Part shown: positions 1 to 10,200 of the stretch, in pieces
Numbering within the stretch: the stretch's first letter is position 1
Layout of the letters: each line of letters opens with the position of its first letter
Origin: Bacteroidota bacterium
Lineage (GTDB): Bacteria; Bacteroidota; Bacteroidia; Bacteroidales; FEN-979
Direction: 5' to 3'
Assembly: GCA_026391775.1 (NCBI GenBank)
Contig: JAPLDK010000034.1
Span: 1 to 56,176 of the forward strand
DNA: 56,176 bases
Made by a program: the position numbers and the translations under genes
The notes under the pieces: model-generated
Told to the model about the DNA's origin: nothing
The model's database searches: none
The model's input: the letters and a program-made list of their open reading frames with translations, nothing else

Positions 1-2
1 TG

Positions 3-1604
3 GCCTGCGATGCATTCAGTGAGACAGCGGTAGCCAGGCTCAGGGAGCTAAAGAACCGGGAAGGGAAACCATTTGCGGTCATGTTCCGTAACCTTGAAAC
101 TGCCAGGCTTTATGCGGAAGTAAATACTACCGAGGAAACCTCGCTGCTCTCATGGCGCCGGCCTATTGTGCTTTTGCATGTTAAAAACCCGGTTGGAAGT
201 GCTCACCTGGTAAAAAGTATAAATTCGGGACTGAATCTCCTGGGCATTATGCTCCCTTACCTGCCTTTTCACTACCAGTTGTTCAGAGTGATGAAAACCC
301 CGGCCATCGTCCTCACGAGCGGCAATTTCAGCAGCGAACCCATCCTTATCGATAATGATGAAGCTCTGAAACAATTTTCTTCGTGTACCGATCTGGTTGT
401 ACTGCACAACCGCGATATTTTCAACCGTACCGATGATTCAGTCGTCAGGATCATCGCCGGAAAAGAACGGGTATTCCGCCGTTCCAGGGGATATGTGCCT
501 TCACCTGTCCGAACCGGTCTGGAGACCGAAGGAATTGTGGCATTTGGTGCAGAGCTTACCAATTGTTTCTGTGTGGGAAAGGGCCGCAAAGCCTTCCTCA
601 GCCAACATATCGGCGACCTCCAGGGCCTGGAAACCACCCTTTTTTACGAGCAGACCCTTGACCGGTTTATCCAGCTGTTCCGTGTGAAACCAGCATTGCT
701 GGCGGTTGACATGCATCCCGATTACATTTCGACCAGGACGGCAGCCGGTTTCGGAAAATTGCCGGTCATCAGCATACAACATCATCATGCACATATTGCA
801 TCCTGCATGGCCGAGTTTAAACTCGATAAAAAAGTGATAGGTGTCGCATTCGACGGAACCGGTTTTGGTGATGACGGGAATATCTGGGGTTCTGAATTCC
901 TGGTATGCGACCTTGTGGAATATTCCCGTATAAGCCATTTCGGGTACCTGCCCCTTCCGGGTGGCGACAGCGCAAGTGAAGAACCATGGAGAATGGCGGT
1001 TTCCTGGCTTTACAAGGTGTTTGGTAAAGAGTTCACGGGGATAGACCTCCCTGTTCTTCGTCAGACCAGTACTGATAATGTAAATATGCTGATCAGCATG
1101 ATGGAACGTAAAATCAATTGCCCGCTTACGTCAGGCGCAGGAAGATTTTTTGATGCTGTTGCCTCCCTGCTCGGACTTTGCCAGGTAGCGGAATTTCCAG
1201 CCCAGGGGCCTATGCTGCTTGAATCGTTGGTTATACCGGGCTGTATAGAAAAATACAAATGGACTGCAGGCCAGGTCATCAATCTGGATGAAACTCTTAG
1301 AGGAATCATCAATGAAATTGGGCTTGGAGTTGATCCCTCAATTATCGCAACGAAGTTCCACAATACTATAACTTCCATTATCTTTGAAACTGTGAACGGA
1401 ATCCGTTTCAGGGGAGGGATCAATAAAGTCGTGCTTTCAGGAGGCGTTTTCCAGAACAAATACCTGCTTGAAGGGACTGAAGCCCTGCTCAGGAAAAACA
1501 ATTTTGAGGTATTTTCACATGCTGCTGTACCAACCAATGACGGTGGAATTGCATTGGGACAATTGGCAGTAGCGGCCAAAAGGAGGGAAATAAAATGTGT
1601 TTAG
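3..1604 (+). CDS. hypF: HypF, carbamoyltransferase for hydrogenase maturation (5' truncated by window edge)
   Basis: HypF makes the carbamoyl-AMP-derived carbamoyl group that HypE converts to the cyanide ligands of the NiFe hydrogenase active site. The open frame runs back to base 3 without a start, so the N-terminal acylphosphatase and zinc-finger parts lie outside the window. Seen here are the end of the YrdC/Sua5-like domain (KPFAVM just before base 81, then TSGNFSSEPI) and the Kae1-like carbamoyltransferase domain with the metal-binding HHHAH motif, DGTGFGDDG, and the C-terminal LSGGVFQNKYL. The gene overlaps hypC by 10 bases, so the two are probably translationally coupled. Identity is clear; only the start is missing. 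Confidence 0.96.
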   Translation, partial: ACDAFSETAVARLRELKNREGKPFAVMFRNLETARLYAEVNTTEETSLLSWRRPIVLLHVKNPVGSAHLVKSINSGLNLLGIMLPYLPFHYQLFRVMKTPAIVLTSGNFSSEPILIDNDEALKQFSSCTDLVVLHNRDIFNRTDDSVVRIIAGKERVFRRSRGYVPSPVRTGLETEGIVAFGAELTNCFCVGKGRKAFLSQHIGDLQGLETTLFYEQTLDRFIQLFRVKPALLAVDMHPDYISTRTAAGFGKLPVISIQHHHAHIASCMAEFKLDKKVIGVAFDGTGFGDDGNIWGSEFLVCDLVEYSRISHFGYLPLPGGDSASEEPWRMAVSWLYKVFGKEFTGIDLPVLRQTSTDNVNMLISMMERKINCPLTSGAGRFFDAVASLLGLCQVAEFPAQGPMLLESLVIPGCIEKYKWTAGQVINLDETLRGIINEIGLGVDPSIIATKFHNTITSIIFETVNGIRFRGGINKVVLSGGVFQNKYLLEGTEALLRKNNFEVFSHAAVPTNDGGIALGQLAVAAKRREIKCV

Positions 1605-1837
1605 CCATACCTGCGAAAGTAATCCGTGTGAATGGGTCCAACGCGTTGGTACTTATTGAAGATACCGAATACAATGCAAGCCTGTTACTTCTCGAAGATG
1701 TTAAGGAAGGGGATTATGTGATGCTGCATGCCGGGTTTGCTATCCAGAAAGTGGACGAGGAGGAGGCAAAAGAAACGATGAGGCTTCTGAATGAAGTGGC
1801 AAGTTACAACCCTGAATCAGGCAATGAAGTACATTGA
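1595..1837 (+). CDS. hypC: HypC, hydrogenase maturation chaperone
   Basis: Small chaperone of 80 residues that partners with HypD, carries the Fe(CN)2CO precursor and delivers it to the hydrogenase large subunit. The protein opens MCLAIPAKVI; Cys2 is the conserved functional cysteine that becomes N-terminal after Met removal. Length is normal for the HypC/HupF family. The start overlaps the end of hypF and the stop overlaps the start of hypD, giving a tightly packed operon. Confidence 0.96.
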   Translation: MCLAIPAKVIRVNGSNALVLIEDTEYNASLLLLEDVKEGDYVMLHAGFAIQKVDEEEAKETMRLLNEVASYNPESGNEVH

Positions 1838-2903
1838 CGAATATCGTAAAAAAGACCTTATTCTTGGAATTTCCGATGAAATAAGGAAGATTTCAAAGAA
1901 AGAGATCTCCCTGATGGAAGTCTGCGGTGGTCACACCATGGCAATCCACCGGTTCGGATTGAACTCCCTTCTCCCGCCGAACATCCACCTTCTCTCGGGC
2001 CCAGGTTGCCCGGTTTGTGTCTCGGGTCAACACTTCATCGACACTTCAATAGCATATAGCAAACTACCGGGACTGATTATCACGACCTATGGTGATTTGA
2101 TACGTGTTCCGGGATCTGCATCTTCCCTGGAAAAAGAAAAAGCTAAGGGGCAGGACATCCGTATTGTTTATTCCGTACTTGAATCGCTTGAAATTGCCGG
2201 GAAGAACCCGGAGAAGAAGGTGGTCTTCCTGGGGATCGGGTTTGAGACTACCGCTCCTCTTACTGCTGCTGCTATCGTTGAGGCTAAAAAAAGGGAGATC
2301 CTGAACTTCTCCGTATTGAGCGCTCATAAGGTGATGCCCCCGGTGATGAAGGCGCTTGTGATGGAAGGTGTAAAAATCAACGGTTTTATTGCACCCGGCC
2401 ATGTCACCGCAATCACCGGAACCGGTATTTACAGGGATCTTCCTGAGAAGTTCGGGCTGGGTGTCGTGGTTTCCGGTTTCGAGCCCTTGGATATGATGCA
2501 GTCAGTGCTTATGCTGGTAAACCAGATCGAAGCAGGTAAACCGAAAATAGAAATACAGTACCTGCGGGTGGTACAGAAGAAAGGGAATCCGATAGCAAGG
2601 ACACTTATGAACAAAGTTTTTGAGCTGAAGGATGACAACTGGCGTGGGCTTGGCCTGATCCCGCTTAGCGGATTAAAAATACGGCCCGGATTTTCTGCTT
2701 TTGATGCGGAGAAACTGTTTCCCCTTGAGGTTCCCGCAGCTCCTGAACCGAAAGGATGTATCTGCGGGATGATCCTGAGGGGATTGAAAACCCCACCTGA
2801 CTGCAGGCTTTTTGAAAAGAAATGTACTCCGGCCGACCCGGTGGGGGCCTGCATGGTCTCAGGAGAAGGGACCTGTTCAACATATTATAAATACCGTTCA
2901 TGA
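1824..2903 (+). CDS. hypD: HypD, iron-sulfur scaffold for Fe(CN)2CO assembly
   Basis: HypD, with HypC, is the scaffold on which cyanide and CO are attached to iron. The chosen start is the ATG at 1824 (MKYIDEYRKKD), giving 359 residues, close to the family length; an upstream in-frame ATG at 1791 would add 11 residues deep inside hypC. Visible motifs are CGGHTMAIHR, GPGCPVC with its two cysteines, and a C-terminal cysteine cluster (CICGMILRG through GACMVSGEGTC) that binds the 4Fe-4S centre. The stop overlaps the hypE start as ATGA. Confidence 0.96.
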   Translation: MKYIDEYRKKDLILGISDEIRKISKKEISLMEVCGGHTMAIHRFGLNSLLPPNIHLLSGPGCPVCVSGQHFIDTSIAYSKLPGLIITTYGDLIRVPGSASSLEKEKAKGQDIRIVYSVLESLEIAGKNPEKKVVFLGIGFETTAPLTAAAIVEAKKREILNFSVLSAHKVMPPVMKALVMEGVKINGFIAPGHVTAITGTGIYRDLPEKFGLGVVVSGFEPLDMMQSVLMLVNQIEAGKPKIEIQYLRVVQKKGNPIARTLMNKVFELKDDNWRGLGLIPLSGLKIRPGFSAFDAEKLFPLEVPAAPEPKGCICGMILRGLKTPPDCRLFEKKCTPADPVGACMVSGEGTCSTYYKYRS

Positions 2904-3922
2904 GCCGGAACGAAGAAAAAATATTGCTGAGTCATGGTAATGGTGGCCGTATTATGCATGAGCTTATCACCAATCTTTTTTTCATGCATTTCGGGAACAG
3001 GTTTCTGAAACAACAAAGTGATTCGGTTATCCTGCCTTCCGATTCTGATGAGATTGCATTTACCACTGATTCGTTCGTGATCGATCCTCTTTTTTTTCCG
3101 GGAGGGGATATCGGCAAACTGGCGGTTTGCGGGACCGTGAACGATCTCTCTGTCTCGGGGGCAGAACCGCTTTTTATCAGCGTTTCCTTCATTATCGAGG
3201 AAGGATTTCCCATGAAGGATCTTGTAACCATTGTAAAGTCCCTGGCCGATGAGGCAAAAAAAGCAGGCGTCCTTATCGTTACCGGCGACACCAAAGTCGT
3301 GAACAAAGGCAAATGCGATAAACTGTTTATCAATACAAGCGGCATAGGCAGGATAAACAAGGCCAAGCGCCTTGCAGGAAAGATCCGGAGCATCAGGCCT
3401 GGCGACCTCATCCTCATCAACGGCCCCATTGGCGAACACGGCATGGCGGTGATGAATGCCCGGGAATCCTTCAACTTCAAAACCCCCGTTAAATCGGACT
3501 GTGCATGCCTTAACCACCTGATCAGGGAGGTGCTTGATCATACCACCTCAGTTAAATTCATGCGTGATCCTACCCGTGGGGGAGTTGCGACCGTGCTGAA
3601 CGAACTAACGGGAACAAAGAAGTTTGGAATAAGCATCGATGAACCGGATTTGCCGGTTGGCAAAGGGGTACGGGCAATGTGTGAACTTCTGGGGTTCGAC
3701 CCTTTGTATGTTGCAAACGAAGGCAAGGTCGTCATTGTTGCAGCTGAAAAGGAATGTGGTCGCATCCTTGAGATCATGAAAAAGAACGAACTTGGAAAAC
3801 AAAGTGCTGTCATAGGGAAGGTTGTAAGCGATCATCCCGGCAAGGTGGTGCTGAAAACTGAAACAGGAGGCAAACGGATCATAGATTCACTTACAGGTGA
3901 TCCTTTACCCAGGATTTGCTGA
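2900..3922 (+). CDS. hypE: HypE, carbamoyl dehydratase
   Basis: HypE accepts the carbamoyl group from HypF on its C-terminal cysteine and dehydrates it with ATP to a thiocyanate that supplies the cyanide ligands. The 340-residue protein ends in PRIC, the required C-terminal cysteine motif. The N-terminal region (LLSHGNGGRIMHELI) and FMRDPTRGGVATVLNE are typical of the AIR synthase-like (PurM) fold. It starts inside the hypD stop and is followed by hypA after 13 bases. Confidence 0.96.
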   Translation: MSRNEEKILLSHGNGGRIMHELITNLFFMHFGNRFLKQQSDSVILPSDSDEIAFTTDSFVIDPLFFPGGDIGKLAVCGTVNDLSVSGAEPLFISVSFIIEEGFPMKDLVTIVKSLADEAKKAGVLIVTGDTKVVNKGKCDKLFINTSGIGRINKAKRLAGKIRSIRPGDLILINGPIGEHGMAVMNARESFNFKTPVKSDCACLNHLIREVLDHTTSVKFMRDPTRGGVATVLNELTGTKKFGISIDEPDLPVGKGVRAMCELLGFDPLYVANEGKVVIVAAEKECGRILEIMKKNELGKQSAVIGKVVSDHPGKVVLKTETGGKRIIDSLTGDPLPRIC

Positions 3923-3935
3923 AAACCCCTGAAGG

Positions 3936-4277
3936 ATGCATGAACTGTCGCTCGCAACAGATGTAATAAACCTTGTCACGGAAGAGGCAAAGAAAAACGG
4001 GGTATCCCTGGTTCGGGAAATCCTGATCGAAGTAGGTGACCTCAGCGGTGTTGAGGCGGATGCATTTCAATGGGCGCTGGAGTTGCTTATAAAAGAAACC
4101 ATACTTAAAGATGCCGAGGTACGTTTGCTGCGAACCCCGGGCACCGGTTTCTGCAAGGCCTGTGAACGGGAGTTTGAAATGAGAAACAGGCTCGACATCT
4201 GCCCTCGCTGCGGTTCTTTCCCCTCGGAAATCAGGGGCGGACAGGAGTTCAGGGTAGTTTCAATGACTGGAGAATAA
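3936..4277 (+). CDS. hypA: HypA, nickel insertion metallochaperone
   Basis: HypA brings nickel to the hydrogenase large subunit together with HypB. The protein has 113 residues and opens MHELSLA, where His2 is the nickel-binding residue. Two CxxC pairs, Cys73/Cys76 and Cys89/Cys92, form the zinc site. Length and order match the family. It lies between hypE and hypB with short gaps, so it should be transcribed with them. Confidence 0.95.
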   Translation: MHELSLATDVINLVTEEAKKNGVSLVREILIEVGDLSGVEADAFQWALELLIKETILKDAEVRLLRTPGTGFCKACEREFEMRNRLDICPRCGSFPSEIRGGQEFRVVSMTGE

Positions 4278-4292
4278 ATTAAATTCAAGACT

Positions 4293-5066
4293 ATGTGCGA
4301 AACCTGCGGATGCGGAAAACCGGATGAATTTAAGATCCACGACCACAATCACGATCATTCACACGAACATGAACATGACGGGCATTGGCATTCACACCCG
4401 CACGACCATGCTCATCCACCTAAAAAAGTGATAGCCCTTAATCTCGATATCCTTTCGGAGAACAACCGCCTGGCAGAGAGGAACCGTGGGTATTTTGAAG
4501 CCAAGGAAGTGCTTTGCCTGAACCTGGTGAGTTCCCCGGGATCCGGCAAAACAAGCATACTTGAAAAAACAATACAGGCACTCATCCCTTCGCGCAGGAT
4601 TTTTGTCATCGAGGGTGATCAGCAGACAGCAAGGGATGCCGACAGGATTGAAAAATCGGGGGCTCCTGCGATCCAGATCAATACAGGTTCAGGATGCCAC
4701 CTCGATGCAAACATGGTACATCTTGCATTGAAAAAGCTGGAAGTTGAGAACCATTCCATTCTGTTTATTGAAAACGTGGGCAACCTTGTTTGCCCGGCCC
4801 TGTTTGACCTTGGCGAAAAGAAACGGGTGGTTGTGATCAGTGTGACAGAAGGCGATGACAAGCCCCTGAAATATCCTTACATGTTCCAGTCCGCCGACCT
4901 CTGCATTATCAATAAAACCGACCTTCTTCCCTATGTCGATTTCAGCGTGGAGAGTGCAAAGAATTATGCAAAACAGCTGAATCCCAAACTTGAGTTCATC
5001 CTGATGTCGGCAAAGACAGGTGAAGGGATGCCACTATGGTTTGACTGGCTCGGGAAGCAGTCATGA
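4293..5066 (+). CDS. hypB: HypB, nickel-binding GTPase
   Basis: HypB is the SIMIBI-class GTPase that hands nickel to HypA during hydrogenase maturation. The 257-residue protein carries the N-terminal CETCGCG nickel motif, then a histidine-rich stretch at about residues 16-41 likely used for nickel storage. The G domain has a P-loop (SSPGSGKTS, residues 80-88), EGDQQTARDADRI, the metal-site segment NTGSGCHLDA and the NKTD guanine-specificity motif. The stop overlaps the next gene as ATGA. Confidence 0.96.
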   Translation: MCETCGCGKPDEFKIHDHNHDHSHEHEHDGHWHSHPHDHAHPPKKVIALNLDILSENNRLAERNRGYFEAKEVLCLNLVSSPGSGKTSILEKTIQALIPSRRIFVIEGDQQTARDADRIEKSGAPAIQINTGSGCHLDANMVHLALKKLEVENHSILFIENVGNLVCPALFDLGEKKRVVVISVTEGDDKPLKYPYMFQSADLCIINKTDLLPYVDFSVESAKNYAKQLNPKLEFILMSAKTGEGMPLWFDWLGKQS

Positions 5067-5962
5067 AAAATTTAACGATATTTAAGCTATTAAACAGCCA
5101 GCAAAAAACCCTTATGAGAGCGTTTAATGTTAAACTGTGCGGATTGTTGGTTATCCCGACATCCCTTTTTATCTTGCCGGCATGCCATAATCACGCTGGC
5201 AATGATAATGCAACAGATGAATCCAACCAGGATATTATCAAGAAAGAGGTTATTCTGTCACCTGAGACCCAGGATCTGTTAAACCGGTTTCCAACTCCTT
5301 TTGAAGTTAACCTGATGCTCAGGGATGCGGGAGCACCATACATTTTCAGCCTCACCAATCCTCCTGCCAATATCAACCGGTACTTCATTGAGAAGACAAA
5401 AGCTATCAACCTGGGAATTTACAGTACCGACCTGGCCTATTCATCCACTTATCAACGAATAAGCGAAACCGATAAATTTCTTTATTGTACCGGGAAACTG
5501 GCCGGCGACCTTGGAATTTCGGGTGTTTATGACAAAACCCTGTTGGGGAAAGTCGACATGTACAAGGACAACAGGGACAGCCTTGTTGCCCTGGTGAAAC
5601 GGTTTTTCGGGGAAACCAGTGATTTCCTTAGGAGGAATAACCGTAACCAGGTTGCAATACTGGTAGCTACGGGAACTTTTGTTGAAGGATTGTATATTAC
5701 TTCTTCATTATGCCAGTTGGCCACGGATAACAGTCGGATTGCGGCAAACATATTCAGGCAGAAAGAGAGCCTGGCCAAACTTCTGCGCATTCTCGGTGAA
5801 TATGGCACGGATTCAAATATCAAGCCTGTTGCCGATGAGCTGGCAAAGTTGAAGCCCATCTTTACCGATTACGGGCTCGGATCAGGCAAATCAATACTTC
5901 CCCGGAAAGCCGCCGGAATAGTTGAAATTGCAGTGCGCGTGAGATCATCAATGATAAAGTGA
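5063..5962 (+). CDS. Conserved envelope protein of unknown function coupled to hypB
   Basis: I do not recognise a named domain in this 299-residue protein. After a hydrophobic segment (LCGLLVIPTSLFILPAC) comes a cysteine followed by a polar Asn/Asp-rich linker, which looks like a lipoprotein signal, although LPAC is an imperfect lipobox. The mature part appears helical and is rich in Leu, Asp and Arg. The ATG at 5063 overlaps the hypB stop; an internal ATG at 5114 gives a tidier signal sequence and may be the true start. Whether it works with the hydrogenase system or is only co-transcribed cannot be told from sequence. Confidence 0.75.
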   Translation: MKNLTIFKLLNSQQKTLMRAFNVKLCGLLVIPTSLFILPACHNHAGNDNATDESNQDIIKKEVILSPETQDLLNRFPTPFEVNLMLRDAGAPYIFSLTNPPANINRYFIEKTKAINLGIYSTDLAYSSTYQRISETDKFLYCTGKLAGDLGISGVYDKTLLGKVDMYKDNRDSLVALVKRFFGETSDFLRRNNRNQVAILVATGTFVEGLYITSSLCQLATDNSRIAANIFRQKESLAKLLRILGEYGTDSNIKPVADELAKLKPIFTDYGLGSGKSILPRKAAGIVEIAVRVRSSMIK

Positions 5963-5976
5963 TCCGCAGACTATGA

Positions 5977-7281
5977 TCAGTGTAATAATTTCCCGCTGAG
6001 AAGAAGAAGTTCAGTTTCTGTGAGTTTTGTCCTGAATTCCGCATTCACCAAACGCGTATTGGCGTCGAGCAGGTTTTTCTGGATCTCGCGCAGTTGCAGG
6101 GATGAGATGGCCCCCACTTCAAAACTTTCCCTGGCGATATCCATGTTTTTATGGGCCAGGGTCATGTTTTCCCTTTCAAAGGAAATCAATTCAAGCTGGT
6201 TAAGATACTCGTTGTAGATCTTCAGCAAATAGGCGTCAAGCCTGTTCTCCAATTGCCTGACTTCCAGTTCGGATGAAGCATAGGATATCTTTGCATTCTG
6301 ATAATCCCGCTGAAGGTTCAAGCCGTTAAAAATATTTATATAGGCAGAAACCCCGATGACAGTGCCAAAATTCCTGTTATAGTTGATAAAATTTGCCTGG
6401 GTTTCCGAATTGAGATAGTTGACGCCGGTTGTAAGCCCCAGGGTGGGCCATTGCACTGCTTTTGCCGATTTGATATTCAGGCCGCTGACCTCCTTATTCC
6501 TGTTATACAACAGGAGGTTGCGGTTACACTCCTTCATACTGGCCCTGAGCGAATCATAATTCAACTGGTAGTGAAGTAAAATTGTGTCCCTGACTTCAAA
6601 CCTGGTCTTTACATCTCTGGAGAGTAAATCGTTCAGGGTGGCCAGGGAATTTTCAAAAATAGTCTGCTGGCTTGAAAGACCTGCAATATCAGCATTCAGC
6701 TCCACTTTAGCTTTAAGGAATTCCAGCTCGGAGCCGCTTCCCGTTTCATATTTAAGTTTCGCCAGATCCAGCCGGAACCTTGAAATATCAACTTGTTCCT
6801 GCAGGATGGCTGTTTCTTTAGCCTGCCTGATGATATCATAATAAGCAGCCATAATTCTTGCCAGGGTATTTTCAACGGCAATTTTTGAATTGAGGTCGCC
6901 TATGTCTTCCAGTTTTTTGAGCTTGTCATAGGTGATAAACATCTTTAACCCATCGAACAAGGTCCAGTTAAGATTGATTCCTGCGTTTAAAAGATCGGAA
7001 TTAGCGCTGGAATTATTCAATTCGCTGCCCGAAACCACTTCCACTTTTGCATTACTAAGGCCATGGGTATAGCCGGCGTTCACATCAACCCTCGGGAGCA
7101 TGCCAGCATTGCCGGGACTTGCATTATTTTCAGCAATCTTCAACGTATTCTTTGCAATGTTGATCCCGAAATTATTCGCCAATCCGATTTCTATCGCAGC
7201 GTCCAGGGTAAGTACATTCTGGCAGAATGCAGACGTGACGGCCTGTAGGAGCATAAATCCGATGAAGCAGGTTCTTTTCAT
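5977..7281 (-). CDS. TolC-family outer membrane efflux channel
   Basis: Outer membrane component of the tripartite pump encoded by this operon. The 434-residue protein has a signal peptide ending near AFCQ and two outer membrane efflux protein repeats built of long helices, with the typical openings LDAAIEIGLANN and GYTHG and the later segments LTTGVNYLN and NIFNGLNLQRDYQNAK. The start overlaps the stop of the RND gene by four bases, so translation is probably coupled. It converges with the 5063-5962 gene with a gap of only 14 bases and no obvious terminator. Confidence 0.92.
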   Translation of the reverse strand: MKRTCFIGFMLLQAVTSAFCQNVLTLDAAIEIGLANNFGINIAKNTLKIAENNASPGNAGMLPRVDVNAGYTHGLSNAKVEVVSGSELNNSSANSDLLNAGINLNWTLFDGLKMFITYDKLKKLEDIGDLNSKIAVENTLARIMAAYYDIIRQAKETAILQEQVDISRFRLDLAKLKYETGSGSELEFLKAKVELNADIAGLSSQQTIFENSLATLNDLLSRDVKTRFEVRDTILLHYQLNYDSLRASMKECNRNLLLYNRNKEVSGLNIKSAKAVQWPTLGLTTGVNYLNSETQANFINYNRNFGTVIGVSAYINIFNGLNLQRDYQNAKISYASSELEVRQLENRLDAYLLKIYNEYLNQLELISFERENMTLAHKNMDIARESFEVGAISSLQLREIQKNLLDANTRLVNAEFRTKLTETELLLLSGKLLH

Positions 7282-10200
7282 GTTTCCCTTGCGCCGTTGT
7301 TACTGGGATCTCTTGACAAAAAAGTGTAGAAGGCGGGGATCAGGTAAAGTGTAAGGAAAGTCGAAAAGATCAATCCGCCTACAACAGCAACCCCTAGGGA
7401 CTGGCGGCTCTCCGATGAAGCCCCGATATTTAACGCAATAGGCAGGATACCCAATACCATGGCTGATGAGGTCATCAGGATGGGCCGGAACCTGGATGCG
7501 GCCGCCGTGCGCACGGCTTCAAGTTTGGCCATTCCGGCCTGTTTCCGCTGATTTGCAAATTCAACGATGAGGATACCGTTTTTAGTGACAAGCCCTATCA
7601 GCATGACAATCCCGATCTCGCTGAAGATATTCAGGGTCTGTCTGAAATACCATAGCGAGAAGAGGGCGCCTGCAATAGCCAGGGGAACTGTGAGCAAGAT
7701 GATAAACGGGTCAATAAAGCTTTCGAATTGGGCGGCAAGGATCAAAAAAATGAGGATGATCCCAAGGATAAAAACAAAGATGAGGCTGGATGAACTTTCC
7801 CTGTAATCACGAGATTGTCCCGCGAGGCTTGTTTTTATACCCGGAGGAAGGATCTCCTTTGATATCCTGTCAAGTTCCCTGATCCCGTCACCCAGGGTTG
7901 CGCCCTGGGTGAGCCCTGCAGAAATGGTTGCCGAAATATAGCGGTTATAAGCATATATTGCTGCGGGATTTATATTTTCCTCCACCCTGATCAGGTTGTC
8001 GAGCGGCACCAGCTCACCTGAGCTGCTCCGCACATACAGGGATTTCAGGGCATCCGGATCGTTACGGTACCGGGCCATCAGCTGACCGATGATTTCATAT
8101 TGCTTCCCTTCCATCATGAAATATTCATACCGCTGGCCACTCAGGCTTAACTGGAGCGTTCGGGCTATCTCCTCGGTGGAAACATTGAGCAAAGATGCTT
8201 TCTCCCGGTTTACGGTGATCCTCAACTCGGGCTTATTGATTTTAAAATCCGCATCCACGAATTGCAGGATGGGCAGTTTCCTGGCCTCCTCGAGGAAATG
8301 GGGCAATACATCTTTGAGCATCGTCAGGCTTGGGGCCTGTAATACAAATTGCAGGGGCTGCCCCGAAAAACGGTCCCCAATCGTCGGCGGTTCAAAGGGG
8401 AAAGAACGTATGCCGGTTATCTGCTGGAGGTCTTTTGAGATCTTCTGGAATATCTCATGCTGTGAGCGCCTGCGTTTTTCAGGATCCTTCAGGTAGACTA
8501 TCTCCATTGCTTTGTTCGGATTGTCTTTTGCGCCCAGGCTGGGAGATATGATGTAAAAAAACACCGATGTTTCCGGAATGGAGTCCCTGATATACTGGTC
8601 AAGTTTCATCATGTACTTCTCGGTGAATTCATAGGTTGAGCCCTCAGGTGCAAGCGTCGGGATACGGACGTTGTTCCTGTCTTCAAAGGGAGCCAGTTCC
8701 GAATGCAGGGCTTTGAAGAAAACGAATATCAGCCCCAGGATGATGAGGAATACGGGCCATGCCATCCACCTTCGTCTTAAAAAGGCTTCAAGGGATTTCA
8801 CATAAGACGTATTAAGATATTCAAAGAAAGGATCTGTCATGCGCATGAGCCGGTTGGGCTTTTTTTCTCCCCTCGTTTTAAGGATGCGGGAGCACATCAT
8901 GGGTGAAAGGGTAAGGGCAACAAAAGCTGAGATAAGGACAGAACCTGCTACGACCACGGCAAATTCACGGAAAAGCCGGCCCACCAGGCCCTGGAGAAAC
9001 ATCACCGGGATGAAAACGGCAGCTAACACAATAGTAGTGGAAATGACCGCGAAATAAATCTCATGCATCCCCTGGTTTGCGGCTTCCACAGGATTCATCC
9101 CAAGGTTGACTTTCGCATGGATATTTTCCAGTACGATGATAGCATCGTCACAAACCAGCCCGATGGCAAGGACTACAGCAAGCAGTGTTAACACATTGAT
9201 CGAAAGGCCAAACAGGGCCATCAGAATAAAGGCTCCGATAAGAGAAACCGGAATGGCAACAACCGGTATGATAGTCGACCTCCAGTCACGCAGGAAAAAG
9301 AAGATGATCAGGATAACAAGGATGAGGGAGAGCAGTATTGTCTGACGGACTTCTTTGACGGCCATCCTTTCGAATTTTGTGAAATCATACCCGATACTGA
9401 TTGAGTATTCGGCCGGGATCTCATCTTTGATCTGAGCCATTCTCCTGTAAAACTCGTCGGCAATAGCCACATTGTTCGCACCCGTTTGGGGAACAACACC
9501 GATAATAATAACAGGCAGCAGATCCATCATAACGGTTGAACGGTCGTTCTCAGGATACAATTCGGCAGTCCCTATGTCGGATAAGCGGATGATATTCCCG
9601 CCTTCCTGTTTTATGATCAGATTGTTGAACTGGTCCGGAGTCTGCATAAGGCCGAGGGTACGTATTGTGAGTTCCGTCATATCCCCTTCCACCCTGCCTG
9701 AAGGCAGCTCGATATTTTCCCTTGTCAGGGCTTTCTGTATATCGAGGGATGTAATGCCGCAGGATGACATTTTATAGGGATCAAGCCATAATCGCATGGA
9801 GAATTTCTTTTCACCGAATATTTTAATGTCCCCAACACCCGGAATAGTCTGTATCCTTTCCTTGATCACGTTTTCCATCAGTGCATTCACTTCCATAATG
9901 TTGTGCTGATAGCTGCGGATGACCATGAAAATGATGGCATTGGCATTTGCGCTGAGTTTTTCGACGATCGGAGGATCAACATCCTTTGGAAGCAGTTGTA
10001 TGGTTTTGGAAACCCTGTCGCGGACGTCATTTGCGGCAGCTTCCATATCGTTGCCAAGATTGAATTCAACCGTGATCAGGCTGGTCTGGTCATTGGAGAC
10101 AGACGACAGCACCCTGATCCCTTCAATACCATTGATAGCATCTTCAAGGGGTTCGGTGATCTGGGCCTGGATGATCTCGGCATTGGCACCTGCATAGTTT

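Noticed and set aside
1-5066. Hydrogenase structural genes inside the window
   Set aside because: Only maturation genes are seen; no large- or small-subunit motifs were found, so the structural genes must lie elsewhere, probably to the left.
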